NCBI GenBank assembly: GCA_946557785.1
Contig: CAMNTH010000005.1
Location: 62,001 to 126,000, forward strand
DNA: 64,000 nucleotides
From: an uncultured Blautia sp.
GTDB lineage: Bacteria > Bacillota > Clostridia > Lachnospirales > Lachnospiraceae
Reading direction: 5' to 3'
The notes beneath the pieces were generated by a model. The model was not told where the DNA came from, searched no databases, and saw only the letters and a list, made by a program, of their open reading frames with translations. Position 1 is the first letter of the stretch, and every line of letters starts with the position of its first letter. The position numbers and the translations under genes are program-made. This document shows positions 55,334-64,000 of the stretch, one piece after another.

Positions 55334-57847
55334 TTATTCTGTAATTGTGATAGTTCCAACCTGATCGCCGATTTCAATTGTGTATTCACCGGCATCCAAT
55401 GTCATATCCATCTGAACTACTCTCCAGCTTCCTCCTTCAACAGTCATGATCTTCTCAGCTACAACTTCTCCGTTGGCTTTTGCCTGTGCTACTGTATAGC
55501 CATCTGCGCCGTTGTTTCTAAGCAGTGCATATACTGTAAACGGCTCGCCTGCTTTCGCAGATTCCACTGTGTTTACAACTGTCTGCATATTTCCGGAGCT
55601 GTCTTCTTCCTCTGATGTTGTCTGTACTGTAGGAAGGATCAGACAGGAATATTTAAAGTCAGGATCCTGTCCATAGCTCATGCCAAAACCATAAGTAATA
55701 AGCGGGTCACCCCAGTTATTAGGAGATGCATGGTTCTCGTCATCTTCCATAGCTGCCTGAACCATCAGACGAACATAAGGAGATGCTCCCTGATCGCCTG
55801 CAAGGTCTTTCCACTGTGCATCATCGCTAAGTACATCACGTGCAATTTCCTTGTTGATAATTCCGCCCGGCTCTCTTACGCCAAAGAGAAGATCCGCATA
55901 AATCCACGGTGCGGTTCCGGTTACAAAACCGCCTTCTGTAGATCCATGGTCTGCCGTCTGGTTGTAGCTCAGATACAGAACTGCATCTGCATTTTCAAGA
56001 ACATAAGCGTCTGGCTCAAGTCCGTTTGCGGATACCACGATTGGTTTCTCATACATCTGCGCATCGTCAATAAACAATTCTGTAGCATCGTCGATAGAAC
56101 CAAAGTCGCCTACGCATACATCAGCTTCTTCCATTGTTTCTACAACAACTGCTCCCATCTCGCCAATATATTTCTTGTAGCCTTCCAAAGCTGTGGAGTT
56201 TGAAGCTTCGATATAAACCTTTGCATCCTTTGCAAGCGGAAGCAGGTTATTATCATTCTTTACAAGAACTGCGGATTTTGCCTGAAGTTCTTCGGTCATT
56301 TCCACTTCTTCCGGATTACGAGCTGCGCGAAGCTCCTCATCATTGGTGATTTCAGTCTGATTTGCAGCCCATTCAGCGCTTGCACACAGTTCAACTGCTT
56401 TATTTACATCACGGTATGGATTTTCGAACAGGCCCTTATTAAACTTGAAGCGAAGAATACGTGTTGCTGCCTTATCTACATTTGCCTTATCTACTTCCCC
56501 GGATTCTAAACCGTCAACAATTGCATCCGGATAGTTTGCGGAAGGTGAAGCTTCCCATTCAGAGTAATCATGATTCATTTTTCCGGAACCAAACATATCG
56601 GTACCATTTGCAAGTGCTTCATTGTACAGCCATCCAATTGTCTGCTGTCCAAGGTCAACGCCCTCTGCAGTAATGCCGGACATACGTCCCGGGTTGCTTG
56701 GGCCGCCGCCAAGTGCCCACCAGTCACTGACAACAACACCGTCAAATCCAATTGTATCACGCAGATAACTCATTGTTGCTTTATCCCATTTTACATCAAC
56801 AGTATTGCTGATACCTGTACCGCCGCAGTTTGTCATAGCCCACTCAGCGCCTGCGCCAAGTGCTGCTTTCCAGCCAACCATCCAGTTATCAAAGTTCTGT
56901 GCTACGGAACGGGCAGCGCCGAAGGAAGAATCGCCGCCGCGGCCGATCCAGTGCTTCACGCATGATGCAAGGCCGTTCTCTTCCAATCCGCGGATTTCCT
57001 CTGATACAATGCTTGCAATATATTCCGGATTCTCTCCGTACTGAGCGCCGATCTCATTTGCATATGGCTCAAATGTAACATGGATACCTACCGAATTCAT
57101 TGCTTTTCCATAGAAGCTTGCCAGCTTATAAGCTAACTCCGGATCATTTGCCGTACCAAATCCTTCATGTGCTTTATCAATGTAGCCTCCCCATGCATTG
57201 TACTCACGGTCAGAGGTAATTACCATCGGAACTCCCAAACGCTCTGCTTCTGCTGCTGCCTGCAGATTGTTCAATGTATTGGCAATCGTAACCGGCGTAC
57301 CATTCAGGTTAAACAACTGACAGGTCAATGAATATTCCTGAACCATATGGCGCGCATCTGCCAGCTGTGTATTTACGCAGAACAGAAGACCAACTTCTTC
57401 TTCCGGAGTCATCTGGCTTATCAGGTTTTCAATACGTGCATCTGTTTCCTGTCTCCAGTCCTCATATACATCCAGTGATCCGTTTTTGTTTAAGTCCTTG
57501 AATTTCAGTCCGTCTGCTTCAATGATCGGTGTGTCTGCCATATAAGTCAGCAAAACCTGTCCGGTTGACTCATCTGCTTCAATAATGGAATATTCACAAT
57601 TCTGTTTCAGATAAGCCTCTTCCTCAGCTGCTTCTTCTGAGTCGGCTGAGGCATTTGCCTCATTAATTACATCTGCTGCTGATGCAGGTCCTCCTTCGGA
57701 TGCGCCTTCATCTCCTTCTGCTGGCGGTGCCTCTGCTTCCGGCGCCGGCGCTTCCGCTGCTGCCTCTGGAGCCGGCTCTTCTGCCATTACACCCATTGTG
57801 CTGCTCATGGCCAGTAAAACTGCCAATGCAAGATACCTTTTTTTCAT
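55334..57847 (-). CDS. Secreted glycoside hydrolase family 3-like protein 1
   Basis: An exported 837-residue protein. Signal peptide (residues 1-22, cleaved after VMA), an Ala/Pro/Glu linker to about 85, an EF-hand-like DLNKNGSLDVYEDW (118-131), then the GH3 catalytic barrel with KH at 298-299 and the nucleophile Asp375 in VVVSDWWALGG, and the GH3 C-terminal domain. A final beta-rich domain (AGEPFTVYALLRNNG, then LDAGEYTIEIGDQ) follows. No LPxTG or other anchor is visible. The start at 57847 has AAGGGG upstream. The terminal part of the GH3 C-domain is divergent from typical beta-glucosidases. The substrate is unknown. Confidence 0.88.
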   Translation of the reverse strand: MKKRYLALAVLLAMSSTMGVMAEEPAPEAAAEAPAPEAEAPPAEGDEGASEGGPASAADVINEANASADSEEAAEEEAYLKQNCEYSIIEADESTGQVLLTYMADTPIIEADGLKFKDLNKNGSLDVYEDWRQETDARIENLISQMTPEEEVGLLFCVNTQLADARHMVQEYSLTCQLFNLNGTPVTIANTLNNLQAAAEAERLGVPMVITSDREYNAWGGYIDKAHEGFGTANDPELAYKLASFYGKAMNSVGIHVTFEPYANEIGAQYGENPEYIASIVSEEIRGLEENGLASCVKHWIGRGGDSSFGAARSVAQNFDNWMVGWKAALGAGAEWAMTNCGGTGISNTVDVKWDKATMSYLRDTIGFDGVVVSDWWALGGGPSNPGRMSGITAEGVDLGQQTIGWLYNEALANGTDMFGSGKMNHDYSEWEASPSANYPDAIVDGLESGEVDKANVDKAATRILRFKFNKGLFENPYRDVNKAVELCASAEWAANQTEITNDEELRAARNPEEVEMTEELQAKSAVLVKNDNNLLPLAKDAKVYIEASNSTALEGYKKYIGEMGAVVVETMEEADVCVGDFGSIDDATELFIDDAQMYEKPIVVSANGLEPDAYVLENADAVLYLSYNQTADHGSTEGGFVTGTAPWIYADLLFGVREPGGIINKEIARDVLSDDAQWKDLAGDQGASPYVRLMVQAAMEDDENHASPNNWGDPLITYGFGMSYGQDPDFKYSCLILPTVQTTSEEEDSSGNMQTVVNTVESAKAGEPFTVYALLRNNGADGYTVAQAKANGEVVAEKIMTVEGGSWRVVQMDMTLDAGEYTIEIGDQVGTITITE

Positions 57848-57973
57848 ATAAATCCCCTTTCCTATAAAATAATTTGAAATACTTGGATGTTTGAAGTGTA
57901 TCACGATCCGGCTATTTTTTTCTTGGAAATTCAAATACCACATACCGTAACTTCTTGTCAGTGCATATGAAAA

Positions 57974-57986
57974 TTGTAAAATATCG
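57974..57986 (-). promoter_or_regulatory. Shared GH3 promoter motif, copy 1
   Basis: The minus strand reads CGATATTTTACAA, with TACAAT as a possible -10 box and no good -35, 127 bp upstream of GH3 gene 1. Two GTGCGAT direct repeats (57983-57989 and 58003-58009) lie 20 bp apart just upstream. The rest of 57848-58093 holds nothing else recognised. Confidence 0.45.
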
Positions 57987-58093
57987 CACCAGTCATCGGA
58001 AAATCGCACACAACTCCTATTATTTAGCCTATAAAATCCGTCATATTTCACATTTTCACAAAAACTATAAACATATATTCTGCTCATTCCGGC

Positions 58094-58132
58094 AAAAAAC
58101 CGCCTCCGCTGATTTCCATCAGCAAAGACGGT
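58094..58132 (-). terminator. Terminator of the CBM9-like gene
   Basis: Minus strand ACCGTCTTTGCTGAT, GGAA loop, ATCAGCGGAGGCGGT, then TTTTTTG. It separates the CBM9-like gene from GH3 gene 1. Confidence 0.85.
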
Positions 58133-58144
58133 CTCTTCTTATCC

Positions 58145-58930
58145 TTATTCTGCTAAAGTTACGCTTCCCCATTCGCCTGGGTTGGTATTGATATTCTGTG
58201 TACCGTTCCATGCCATCTGAGGGATATACTCTGTTCCTGGACATGGATAGCTGATATCTGTAATTGCAAAGTTACAGGAAAGCACATCTCCTGCCTTTGG
58301 TGCATATACCGGAATATTCTCGTTGGAGAAACAGGTCCAGGGAATAACTGCCTCCCAGTTAAATCCCGTTGTAGTCATAGAAACTGCACATTCATAGCCT
58401 TCCAGTACGCTTTCTCCGCCATCCATTCCTTTGCTCACGAACCGACCGCGGGATTCCTTCGGAACCATGGAACGGTCGATCGCTGTATCCCAATAACCTT
58501 CGTTCATGACAAAATAAACCAAAAAATCATTCATGCCATATTCAGTACGAGCCGGGTCAGCAGCCGGGTCTGTAGAAATAAACAGCTTCAGGTTGTCTTC
58601 TGCATCAATGGGAAGCATCTCAATAGCGCCAAGAGGGGTATCCTCTGTTACTTCTGCTGCCATATAAAGATTTGTTTCATCCCACGCAAGGTAGAAGTTA
58701 GCAGAACAGTCACTTTCTCCCTGCCAGAATACTGCATCACGGATGATCTGCTCTGCATTTTTTACTACAGCCGGAGAATCCAATTTCCACTCGTCCAGAT
58801 TTCCGTCAATGGTAACTGCCTCTGCCTTATAGGCTGTAATCTGTGCAGCCGGTGCATCTGCTGCCATTACCGGGGTTGCCACTGTCAGAGCAGCAAGGGC
58901 TCCAGCAGTCAATTTCATCATTTTTCTCAT
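58145..58930 (-). CDS. Secreted CBM9-like sugar-binding protein
   Basis: A 261-residue exported protein with a signal peptide (about residues 1-23, ending VMAADA) and a single carbohydrate-binding family 9-like (DOMON-related) sandwich. It opens with the typical TIDGNLDEWKLDSP and ends AWNGTQNINTNPGEWGSV. No catalytic motif or anchor is seen. It lies between the two GH3 genes and is probably a binding or capture partner. The ATG at 58930 gives a normal signal peptide; an ATG eight codons upstream would lengthen it. Confidence 0.82.
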   Translation of the reverse strand: MRKMMKLTAGALAALTVATPVMAADAPAAQITAYKAEAVTIDGNLDEWKLDSPAVVKNAEQIIRDAVFWQGESDCSANFYLAWDETNLYMAAEVTEDTPLGAIEMLPIDAEDNLKLFISTDPAADPARTEYGMNDFLVYFVMNEGYWDTAIDRSMVPKESRGRFVSKGMDGGESVLEGYECAVSMTTTGFNWEAVIPWTCFSNENIPVYAPKAGDVLSCNFAITDISYPCPGTEYIPQMAWNGTQNINTNPGEWGSVTLAE

Positions 58931-59052
58931 AATAAAAGTACTCCTTTCATTCATAGAAGGCCTCTGCCCTTTGTTTTTATCATCTTAGCATAGAAAGAAA
59001 TCTTCATTTCAAGATTATCCGGAACATCCTCCAGGAAAATCCAATACCTGTA

Positions 59053-60486
59053 TCATGGAACAATAGTAAAATCCGTTTCTTCTTTGGATTTTATAGGTTT
59101 GTCCAGAACATTCCCATTCCACAGACTACCATTCACACCCCCCTCAGCTTGTACACTATCACCCGTATTGCCCACAAACGTATTTCCACTGAACCTGCTG
59201 TAAGCAATATCTTTCAAATAAAGGGCACAGGAAAGGCTTTTCTCAAAATGATTGTCCGTCATATCAAAAGGTACCTCTCCATAAGCCATAACCCCTACCC
59301 AGTTTCCCTCCAGTTCATTTCCGGAAAATACCGTAGGCGTTCCATCCAGACGTACTCCGCAGACAGTGCAGTCCTGTATGATACAGTCTGCCATCAGCAC
59401 ATTTCCCTCTTTCTGCAGGTTAAATCCGTTCTCACAGCCGCTGGCCGTACACTGGTATATGGCATTTCGGTTCCCGGCTGCCATAAAATATCCCTGCCCG
59501 GTCCCGGTTACGGTGCAATCTTTCATGACACTGTCCTCCACAGCGGAGAAGAACAATCCCTGGCCGCAGTTAGCTGCACTGCAATCCAGAAGTACAAAAT
59601 TGCGGCATGCCCGCACATCCAGTCCGTGATTGGTTTCCTCTGAAACGCATCCGCTCATAATGCCACTTTCGCATTTTGCAACATACATGCCAAAAACACC
59701 GCACCTGTCTGCCCTGCTGTTTTCAATCACCACATGATCATTGTATAAAAGAACCATACCCATACTGCAGTCGGACACATCTGCATTCTGTACCATCACT
59801 TCCCCGCAGCCGCAGCAGATTACTTCTCCAGCCTCTTTTGGTACGCTCACCTGATCCATAGAGACAGCATAGAACAGCGGCTTATCATTCACTGTACAGT
59901 TTTCTATAGTATGAGTTGTAAAATATTCTTCTTCCTCACCTACTTCAAACAGACCGGTAAGCACAGGTTTTCCCTGGCTGTCCTTTGACAGCGGCGGACC
60001 GGCCAGGGAAATTCCGCAGCCAAAGAAACTACAGTTCTGCACTGTCATCCTGTAAATACCTCCGCACCACATTCCGCAGGAAGATGTCCGCCATTCCTCT
60101 TCTGCCAGGCGAATTCTGCAGTCTTTTACAGTCATGTCATCGCCAATGGCATAAATACCCGTCCGGCGCATATGGATATCCAGCCCCTGCAGCGTTACAT
60201 CTGCCGCTTCTATCCGAAATGCAGCTAAAAATGCAGGGGCGTCAATGACAGGCGCCGCATTTTCCCCTGCCCGGATCGTCACAGCCGCTTTCACAGTCAG
60301 GGGAAATCTTTCTGTTTCCTCACCATACACACCATCCGAAAGCTCGATCACATCTCCGTCTGAACATATTTTCAGTGCTTCTGTAACGCTCATTCCATCT
60401 GGAGAAACGGAAATCGTCTGTGCTTCTGCAGTAAAAGGACATGTACACATAAGTAATAATAAAAGCCCCAAAAACCATTTTTTCAT
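59053..60486 (-). CDS. Secreted right-handed parallel beta-helix protein
   Basis: A 477-residue protein: signal peptide (residues 1-22, KKWFLGLLLLLMC), then repeated beta-helix coils with the recurrent pattern of Asn/Cys ladders (for example VIENSRADRCGVFGMYV and FVLLDCSAANCGQGLFF). These folds typically occur in polysaccharide lyases and pectin or rhamnogalacturonan hydrolases, but no catalytic signature was recognised. The start is 4 bp after the GH3 gene 2 stop with a weak site, so it is likely translated by coupling. It is encoded between GH3 gene 2 and the CBM9-like gene. Confidence 0.82.
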   Translation of the reverse strand: MKKWFLGLLLLLMCTCPFTAEAQTISVSPDGMSVTEALKICSDGDVIELSDGVYGEETERFPLTVKAAVTIRAGENAAPVIDAPAFLAAFRIEAADVTLQGLDIHMRRTGIYAIGDDMTVKDCRIRLAEEEWRTSSCGMWCGGIYRMTVQNCSFFGCGISLAGPPLSKDSQGKPVLTGLFEVGEEEEYFTTHTIENCTVNDKPLFYAVSMDQVSVPKEAGEVICCGCGEVMVQNADVSDCSMGMVLLYNDHVVIENSRADRCGVFGMYVAKCESGIMSGCVSEETNHGLDVRACRNFVLLDCSAANCGQGLFFSAVEDSVMKDCTVTGTGQGYFMAAGNRNAIYQCTASGCENGFNLQKEGNVLMADCIIQDCTVCGVRLDGTPTVFSGNELEGNWVGVMAYGEVPFDMTDNHFEKSLSCALYLKDIAYSRFSGNTFVGNTGDSVQAEGGVNGSLWNGNVLDKPIKSKEETDFTIVP

Positions 60487-60490
60487 ATCA

Positions 60491-62986
60491 TTATTCTACT
60501 GTAATTGTTTGGTTCATATCACCTACTGTAATTGTATGCTCACCCGCCTCAAGAGTAATATCCATTGTAATGACACGGAACTGATTTTCTGCAAGGCCAA
60601 CTACCTTTTCAGCAACTACCTGATCGCCATCGTATACCTGAACAGTCGTCATTCCTGCTCCGCCTTTGTTATCTGCTACAAAATTGATTTCAAAGGGTTC
60701 TCCTGCCTTTGGAGTAGCATTGACTGCTGATACCTGTGTGCTGGTGCTTCCTGATCTTTCTACTTCTACAGAAGCTGTTACCTTGGGCAGGGTAAGCAGG
60801 CTAAGGGAAATATCCGAAGGATTGGAATAGCGGATGCCGTAACCGGTTGTAAGGATCACGTCCCCAAGATTATTCGGCATATCCACTGTAGGATTTTCTT
60901 TTACCAGCATAGCCATGTAAAGGCGTGTAGCAGTATTTACACCAATATCATCCTGCAGCTCACCCCATGACAGAGTCTTTTCATCACTGCTGTAGCCAAG
61001 CTCAAACAGAGTCTTTCCAGAAGGTTCCTTCTCCCCGTAAAGCATTTCCACTGTAACAGACGGTGTTACATAACGATAGAAAGAGCCTATTGATGAGCCA
61101 TGGTCAGGTGTATTATTGTAGGTCTGCATTAACAGCGCATTTGCATCCAAAAACTGCTGAAGCTCCGGTTCAGAAGAAACAGTACCTTCAAAAACAGTAA
61201 CAACCGGTACGCCTGCTGCCTGCGCATCTTCGATCATCAGCTCATATGCATCATCAAAGCCAGTTGCCTCAATCACACATACATCTGCTTCTTCCAATGT
61301 TCCCACAACTTCTGCCTTTTCCCCAAATGCAGAGGTAAGGCCTTCCACAGCGCCTGCAGAACCGGAATTTACGTAAATCTTCTTGTCAGTGCTAAGTGGA
61401 AGAATTCCGTCATTTTTCAGAAGAACAGAAGATTCCACCATCAGTTTTTCTTCCATTTCTGTAAGCTCCGGACGGCGAAGAGCATTGATGTCATCATTGT
61501 TCATAGGAAGAGTATCTGCAGAAGCTGCCGCTTCACCCAGAACTTCCACTGCTTCATTCCAGTCTCTGTATGCATTTTCAAAGATTCCCAGATCAAATTT
61601 ATTCTTCAGTACCCGTGCCACATGTACGTCAAGGGCTTCCTCTGTGTACTTGCCGGCTTCAATCTCACCAACCAGCGCATCCGGATGGTAACAGTTTGTT
61701 ACCTGGGCATCTGTTTCATTGATCTCAGCCCCGTTAGTCATACTGTAGCAGCTGAACATGTCAATTCCAACGTCTAGGATCAGGGAATAGCGTTCACCAA
61801 GGCTAAGGGTTGAAACATCGATTCCATCAGTCGTAGTGCCTGTCAGGTTCATAACGGAATCTGCTGACAGCGGCCAGTCAAGGCAGACGATCCCGTTATA
61901 TCCAAGGTCTTCCCGAAGGAGCTTATAAGTTTCTTTGTCCAGGTATCCCTGAAGTCCTTCTGTTCTTGCTTCTCCATTATTTGTCATAATCCATTGTGTT
62001 CCTGCATCCACAACTGCCTTCCAGCCGACCATCCAGCTGTCAATCAGATCTGCCGGGGATTTTGCATTGGAATAGCTGTTACGGCCGCCCCTGGCAATAA
62101 AGTGCTTGGAATGGCTGTTGAATCCGTTATCTTCATATGCCCGTGTTTCCAAAGCAGACATCTTTGCAAGATATTCCGGGTCATCCCCGTAGAATGAACC
62201 GATCTCATTTCCATATCCGTGGAATACCTGATGATATCCCAAAGCGACCGACTCTTTTGCATACTCACTGTACAGGTTATAAAGCAGCTCCTCATCTCCT
62301 GCAATACCAAAAGCGTAATGTGCTGCATCGATCATGCCGCCCCAGGTATTGTAAGTACGGTCACCGGAAAATACTACCGGAATACCAAGTTCCGTATCCT
62401 CTGCAATAGACTGAATCTTATTAAGTACATCCAGCTGATCTTTTGGCATACCTGTCATGGCTGCGATCATGGTGGTTGCATACATGTTCTTAACCTGATA
62501 AGCCACAGGTGCATATACCACGCCGTCCACAGTGACATATTCATCTGTTTCATTATTCATCTGCTCACTGTCTGGCTGAATAAATGATACGCCCGTCTGT
62601 CCGGTAGACAGATCATCCGCAGAAAAGTTAGTTACAGTAATTCCATTTTTCCCTCCGATTCCGCCAAAAGCCAGGGTTCCCGCTTTCTGCTTAAGAGACA
62701 TTTTGGTAAGAAGATCTGCCGTACGTTCTTCTGAAGTCAGTCTCCAGTCCTCATATGCGTCCAGAGAACCGTTTCCGTTCATATCCTTGAACCATTCCCC
62801 ATCCACTTCCAGAAATTTGTCAGCAGACGCAGCACTTAAACGAGGCCTGTCCCCTTCTGCTTCAATGTAATAAAAGCCTGAATCGCTTTCCTGAATTACA
62901 TTTTCCTCTGCACTGACGGTTATTCCCATACTATTCATAACCAGTGCGGGAACAAGTAAAACAGATAACTTTCTTAATTTTTTCAA
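60491..62986 (-). CDS. Secreted glycoside hydrolase family 3-like protein 2
   Basis: An exported 831-residue paralogue of GH3 gene 1 with the same layout: signal peptide (1-26, ending TVSA), EF-hand-like DMNGNGSLDAYEDW at 68-81, GH3 barrel with KH at 294-295 and the nucleophile Asp370 in GIVCLDWPLSAD (Leu replaces the usual Ser before it), GH3 C-domain and a terminal beta domain (AGEPFEINFVADNKGG, then LEAGEHTITVGDM). The start is TTG at 62986 with AGGAG eight bases upstream. It is the first gene of a unit with the beta-helix protein. Confidence 0.87.
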   Translation of the reverse strand: MKKLRKLSVLLVPALVMNSMGITVSAEENVIQESDSGFYYIEAEGDRPRLSAASADKFLEVDGEWFKDMNGNGSLDAYEDWRLTSEERTADLLTKMSLKQKAGTLAFGGIGGKNGITVTNFSADDLSTGQTGVSFIQPDSEQMNNETDEYVTVDGVVYAPVAYQVKNMYATTMIAAMTGMPKDQLDVLNKIQSIAEDTELGIPVVFSGDRTYNTWGGMIDAAHYAFGIAGDEELLYNLYSEYAKESVALGYHQVFHGYGNEIGSFYGDDPEYLAKMSALETRAYEDNGFNSHSKHFIARGGRNSYSNAKSPADLIDSWMVGWKAVVDAGTQWIMTNNGEARTEGLQGYLDKETYKLLREDLGYNGIVCLDWPLSADSVMNLTGTTTDGIDVSTLSLGERYSLILDVGIDMFSCYSMTNGAEINETDAQVTNCYHPDALVGEIEAGKYTEEALDVHVARVLKNKFDLGIFENAYRDWNEAVEVLGEAAASADTLPMNNDDINALRRPELTEMEEKLMVESSVLLKNDGILPLSTDKKIYVNSGSAGAVEGLTSAFGEKAEVVGTLEEADVCVIEATGFDDAYELMIEDAQAAGVPVVTVFEGTVSSEPELQQFLDANALLMQTYNNTPDHGSSIGSFYRYVTPSVTVEMLYGEKEPSGKTLFELGYSSDEKTLSWGELQDDIGVNTATRLYMAMLVKENPTVDMPNNLGDVILTTGYGIRYSNPSDISLSLLTLPKVTASVEVERSGSTSTQVSAVNATPKAGEPFEINFVADNKGGAGMTTVQVYDGDQVVAEKVVGLAENQFRVITMDITLEAGEHTITVGDMNQTITVE

Positions 62987-63063
62987 ACCACTCTCTCCTT
63001 TCTTTTGTACAGAAGCATATATTTTTTACTTCTGCAGTGCAAAATTAATTTGGTATGTATATT

Positions 63064-63076
63064 TTATAAAATATCG
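63064..63076 (-). promoter_or_regulatory. Shared GH3 promoter motif, copy 2
   Basis: The minus strand reads CGATATTTTATAA, with TATAAA as -10, 78 bp before GH3 gene 2. It differs from copy 1 by one base. Upstream is TGTGAACGATA rather than the GTGCGAT repeat pair. Confidence 0.5.
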
Positions 63077-63200
63077 TTCACAAAACAGCAGAAAAAAAAG
63101 CTCTTTGTGCATAAGTATCTCAACCCATTCCCTGGAAATAGTAATATCCGACACATTTCACCATAAAAAACAACAATATGCCCATTTATCCCGAAACATG

Positions 63201-63209
63201 TGTTATACT
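63201..63209 (+). promoter_or_regulatory. Extended -10 promoter of the response regulator gene
   Basis: TGTTATACT on the plus strand, with no good -35 box, 49 bp before the start codon. The divergent region 62987-63257 (271 bp) contains this and the GH3 gene 2 promoter. Confidence 0.55.
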
Positions 63210-63257
63210 ATGCAGGAAAATACTTTTCGCATGCCACACATTGAAAGGAGTTTCCAT

Positions 63258-64000
63258 ATGTATCACGTTCTTATTGTCGATGATGAACAGCCTTCCATTC
63301 GATTTGTACGTTCTATTATTGAACAGTTTTCACATGGATTTCATGTTGCGGGAACTGCATCCAGCGGTGATTTCGCTATTGAATTTCTTCAAACACATAA
63401 CGTGGATCTGTTGATTACAGATATAAGCATGCATGGTATGAACGGCATAGAATTAGCACAGATTGCCCGCAAAATGCAGCCTGACATTCATATTGTGATC
63501 ATCAGCGGTTACGGTGAGTTTGAATATGCCCAGGGTGCTATTCAGGCTGGCGTAGATGATTATCTTCTAAAACCTATCAATATTACAAAACTAACGGCAA
63601 TCCTGGAATCCATCCATCGGAAACTGGATCTGAAGAATGCAGACCTGAACGCATCGGTGCTTCCTGCAATTGCCTGCCATCAGCCATACAATACAGAAAC
63701 TGCAAAACAGCTTTACGGCAAAAAAAGCTACCGCTTTGCCTATATCCGTCTGGGGAATCTTGACGTACTTCTTCCAAAATCACTTGGGGCTACCTCCCTT
63801 TTCATGTCCAATGAAGAATCCTTTCAGATTCTTCGCGGAAGGGATGACGCCGAGAGGATCCTGATTGCCGAGGATAAGGGATTGGATGAATTTCTCTCTT
63901 ATCTCAGCGTATATCTCACCAGTCAGAACGGTCTGCCTACCTGGACCGCCATTTATACGGTATCAATCCAGCCCATTGAGGAACTGCCTTCCTTTATTCA
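63258..64000 (+). CDS. Response regulator, N-terminal part (YesN-type, cut by window end)
   Basis: A receiver-domain protein whose gene runs off the right edge; 247 codons are visible and open. The start ATG at 63258 has AAAGGAG upstream. Phospho-acceptor Asp55 lies in LLITDISMHGMNG, with acidic Asp8/Asp9 (VLIVDDEQ), Lys105 in DYLLKPIN and the YGEFEYAQGAI segment typical of the YesN family of AraC-type two-component regulators. The DNA-binding domain would lie past the edge. It is divergent from GH3 gene 2 and probably controls the glycosidase locus. Confidence 0.85.
   Translation, partial: MYHVLIVDDEQPSIRFVRSIIEQFSHGFHVAGTASSGDFAIEFLQTHNVDLLITDISMHGMNGIELAQIARKMQPDIHIVIISGYGEFEYAQGAIQAGVDDYLLKPINITKLTAILESIHRKLDLKNADLNASVLPAIACHQPYNTETAKQLYGKKSYRFAYIRLGNLDVLLPKSLGATSLFMSNEESFQILRGRDDAERILIAEDKGLDEFLSYLSVYLTSQNGLPTWTAIYTVSIQPIEELPSFI

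Noticed and set aside
59149-59643. Open frames antisense to the beta-helix gene
   Set aside because: Low-GC third-position shadow of the real gene; no start signal.

Overview
The window reads as a chromosomal segment of a spore-forming, anaerobic Firmicute of the class Clostridia, most likely family Lachnospiraceae. The family is an inference. It rests on the [FeFe]-hydrogenase maturation genes, the cotJ spore-coat genes and a SigK-type sigma factor, the DUF5716/DUF5717-type operon, the IreB-RuvX-DUF1292 and MltG-TrmR-TrhP neighbourhoods shared with other Firmicutes, the CIRCE/HrcA and LexA control sites, and many TTG/GTG starts with strong AGGAG ribosome sites. No rRNA, tRNA, CRISPR array, insertion sequence or prophage was found. 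Nothing looks recently transferred except possibly the small nucleotide-sugar cluster.

Layout. 0-5.3 kb (minus strand): purB-purA and a three-gene polar amino-acid ABC transporter. 5.4-12.5 kb (minus): a four-gene operon of unknown role, made of a membrane diguanylate cyclase, a 1182-residue DUF5717-type protein, an Hsp70/actin-fold protein with a degenerate ATPase site and a TPR protein. 12.7-13.3 kb (plus): sigK, uninterrupted and without a pro-sequence. 13.4-20.5 kb (minus): housekeeping RNA and cell-envelope genes (trhP, trmR, an MltG-like stub, ylbF, RNase J, DUF1292, ruvX, ireB, mtaB). 20.6 kb (plus): an HPr-like protein without the PTS histidine. 20.9-25.8 kb (minus): thiI, cysteine desulfurase, rsmE, prmA and a PAP2 phosphatase. 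25.9-30.8 kb (minus): hrcA-grpE-dnaK-dnaJ behind a perfect CIRCE element. 31.0-33.0 kb (plus): uvrB behind a perfect LexA box.

33.0-35.3 kb (minus): a membrane ferredoxin-like protein with a 49-residue CXXC companion, and the spore-coat genes cotJC and a cotJA-cotJB fusion. 35.5-40.9 kb (minus): five genes predicted to make and flip a UDP-2,3-diacetamido-glucuronic-acid-type sugar. 41.2-45.4 kb (plus): TM1266-hydE-hydG-hydF, without the hydrogenase itself. 45.5-47.9 kb (minus): a cysteine hydrolase, a metallophosphoesterase and a PF06541 membrane protein. 48.1-50.5 kb (minus): a polyol-type dehydrogenase and a ROK repressor that share a 20-bp operator. 50.5-52.6 kb: a GlpP-family antiterminator divergent from a malic enzyme whose leader holds an intrinsic terminator. 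52.6-55.2 kb: NUDIX hydrolase, M18 aminopeptidase and Ogt. 55.3-64 kb: a secreted-glycosidase locus with two GH3 paralogues, a beta-helix protein, a CBM9-like protein and a response regulator cut by the window end.

The most promising leads for undescribed biology are the diguanylate cyclase/DUF5717/pseudo-Hsp70/TPR operon, the GlpP-malic enzyme leader, the GH3 pair with shared promoter motifs, the ROK operator pair, and the CotJA-CotJB fusion.
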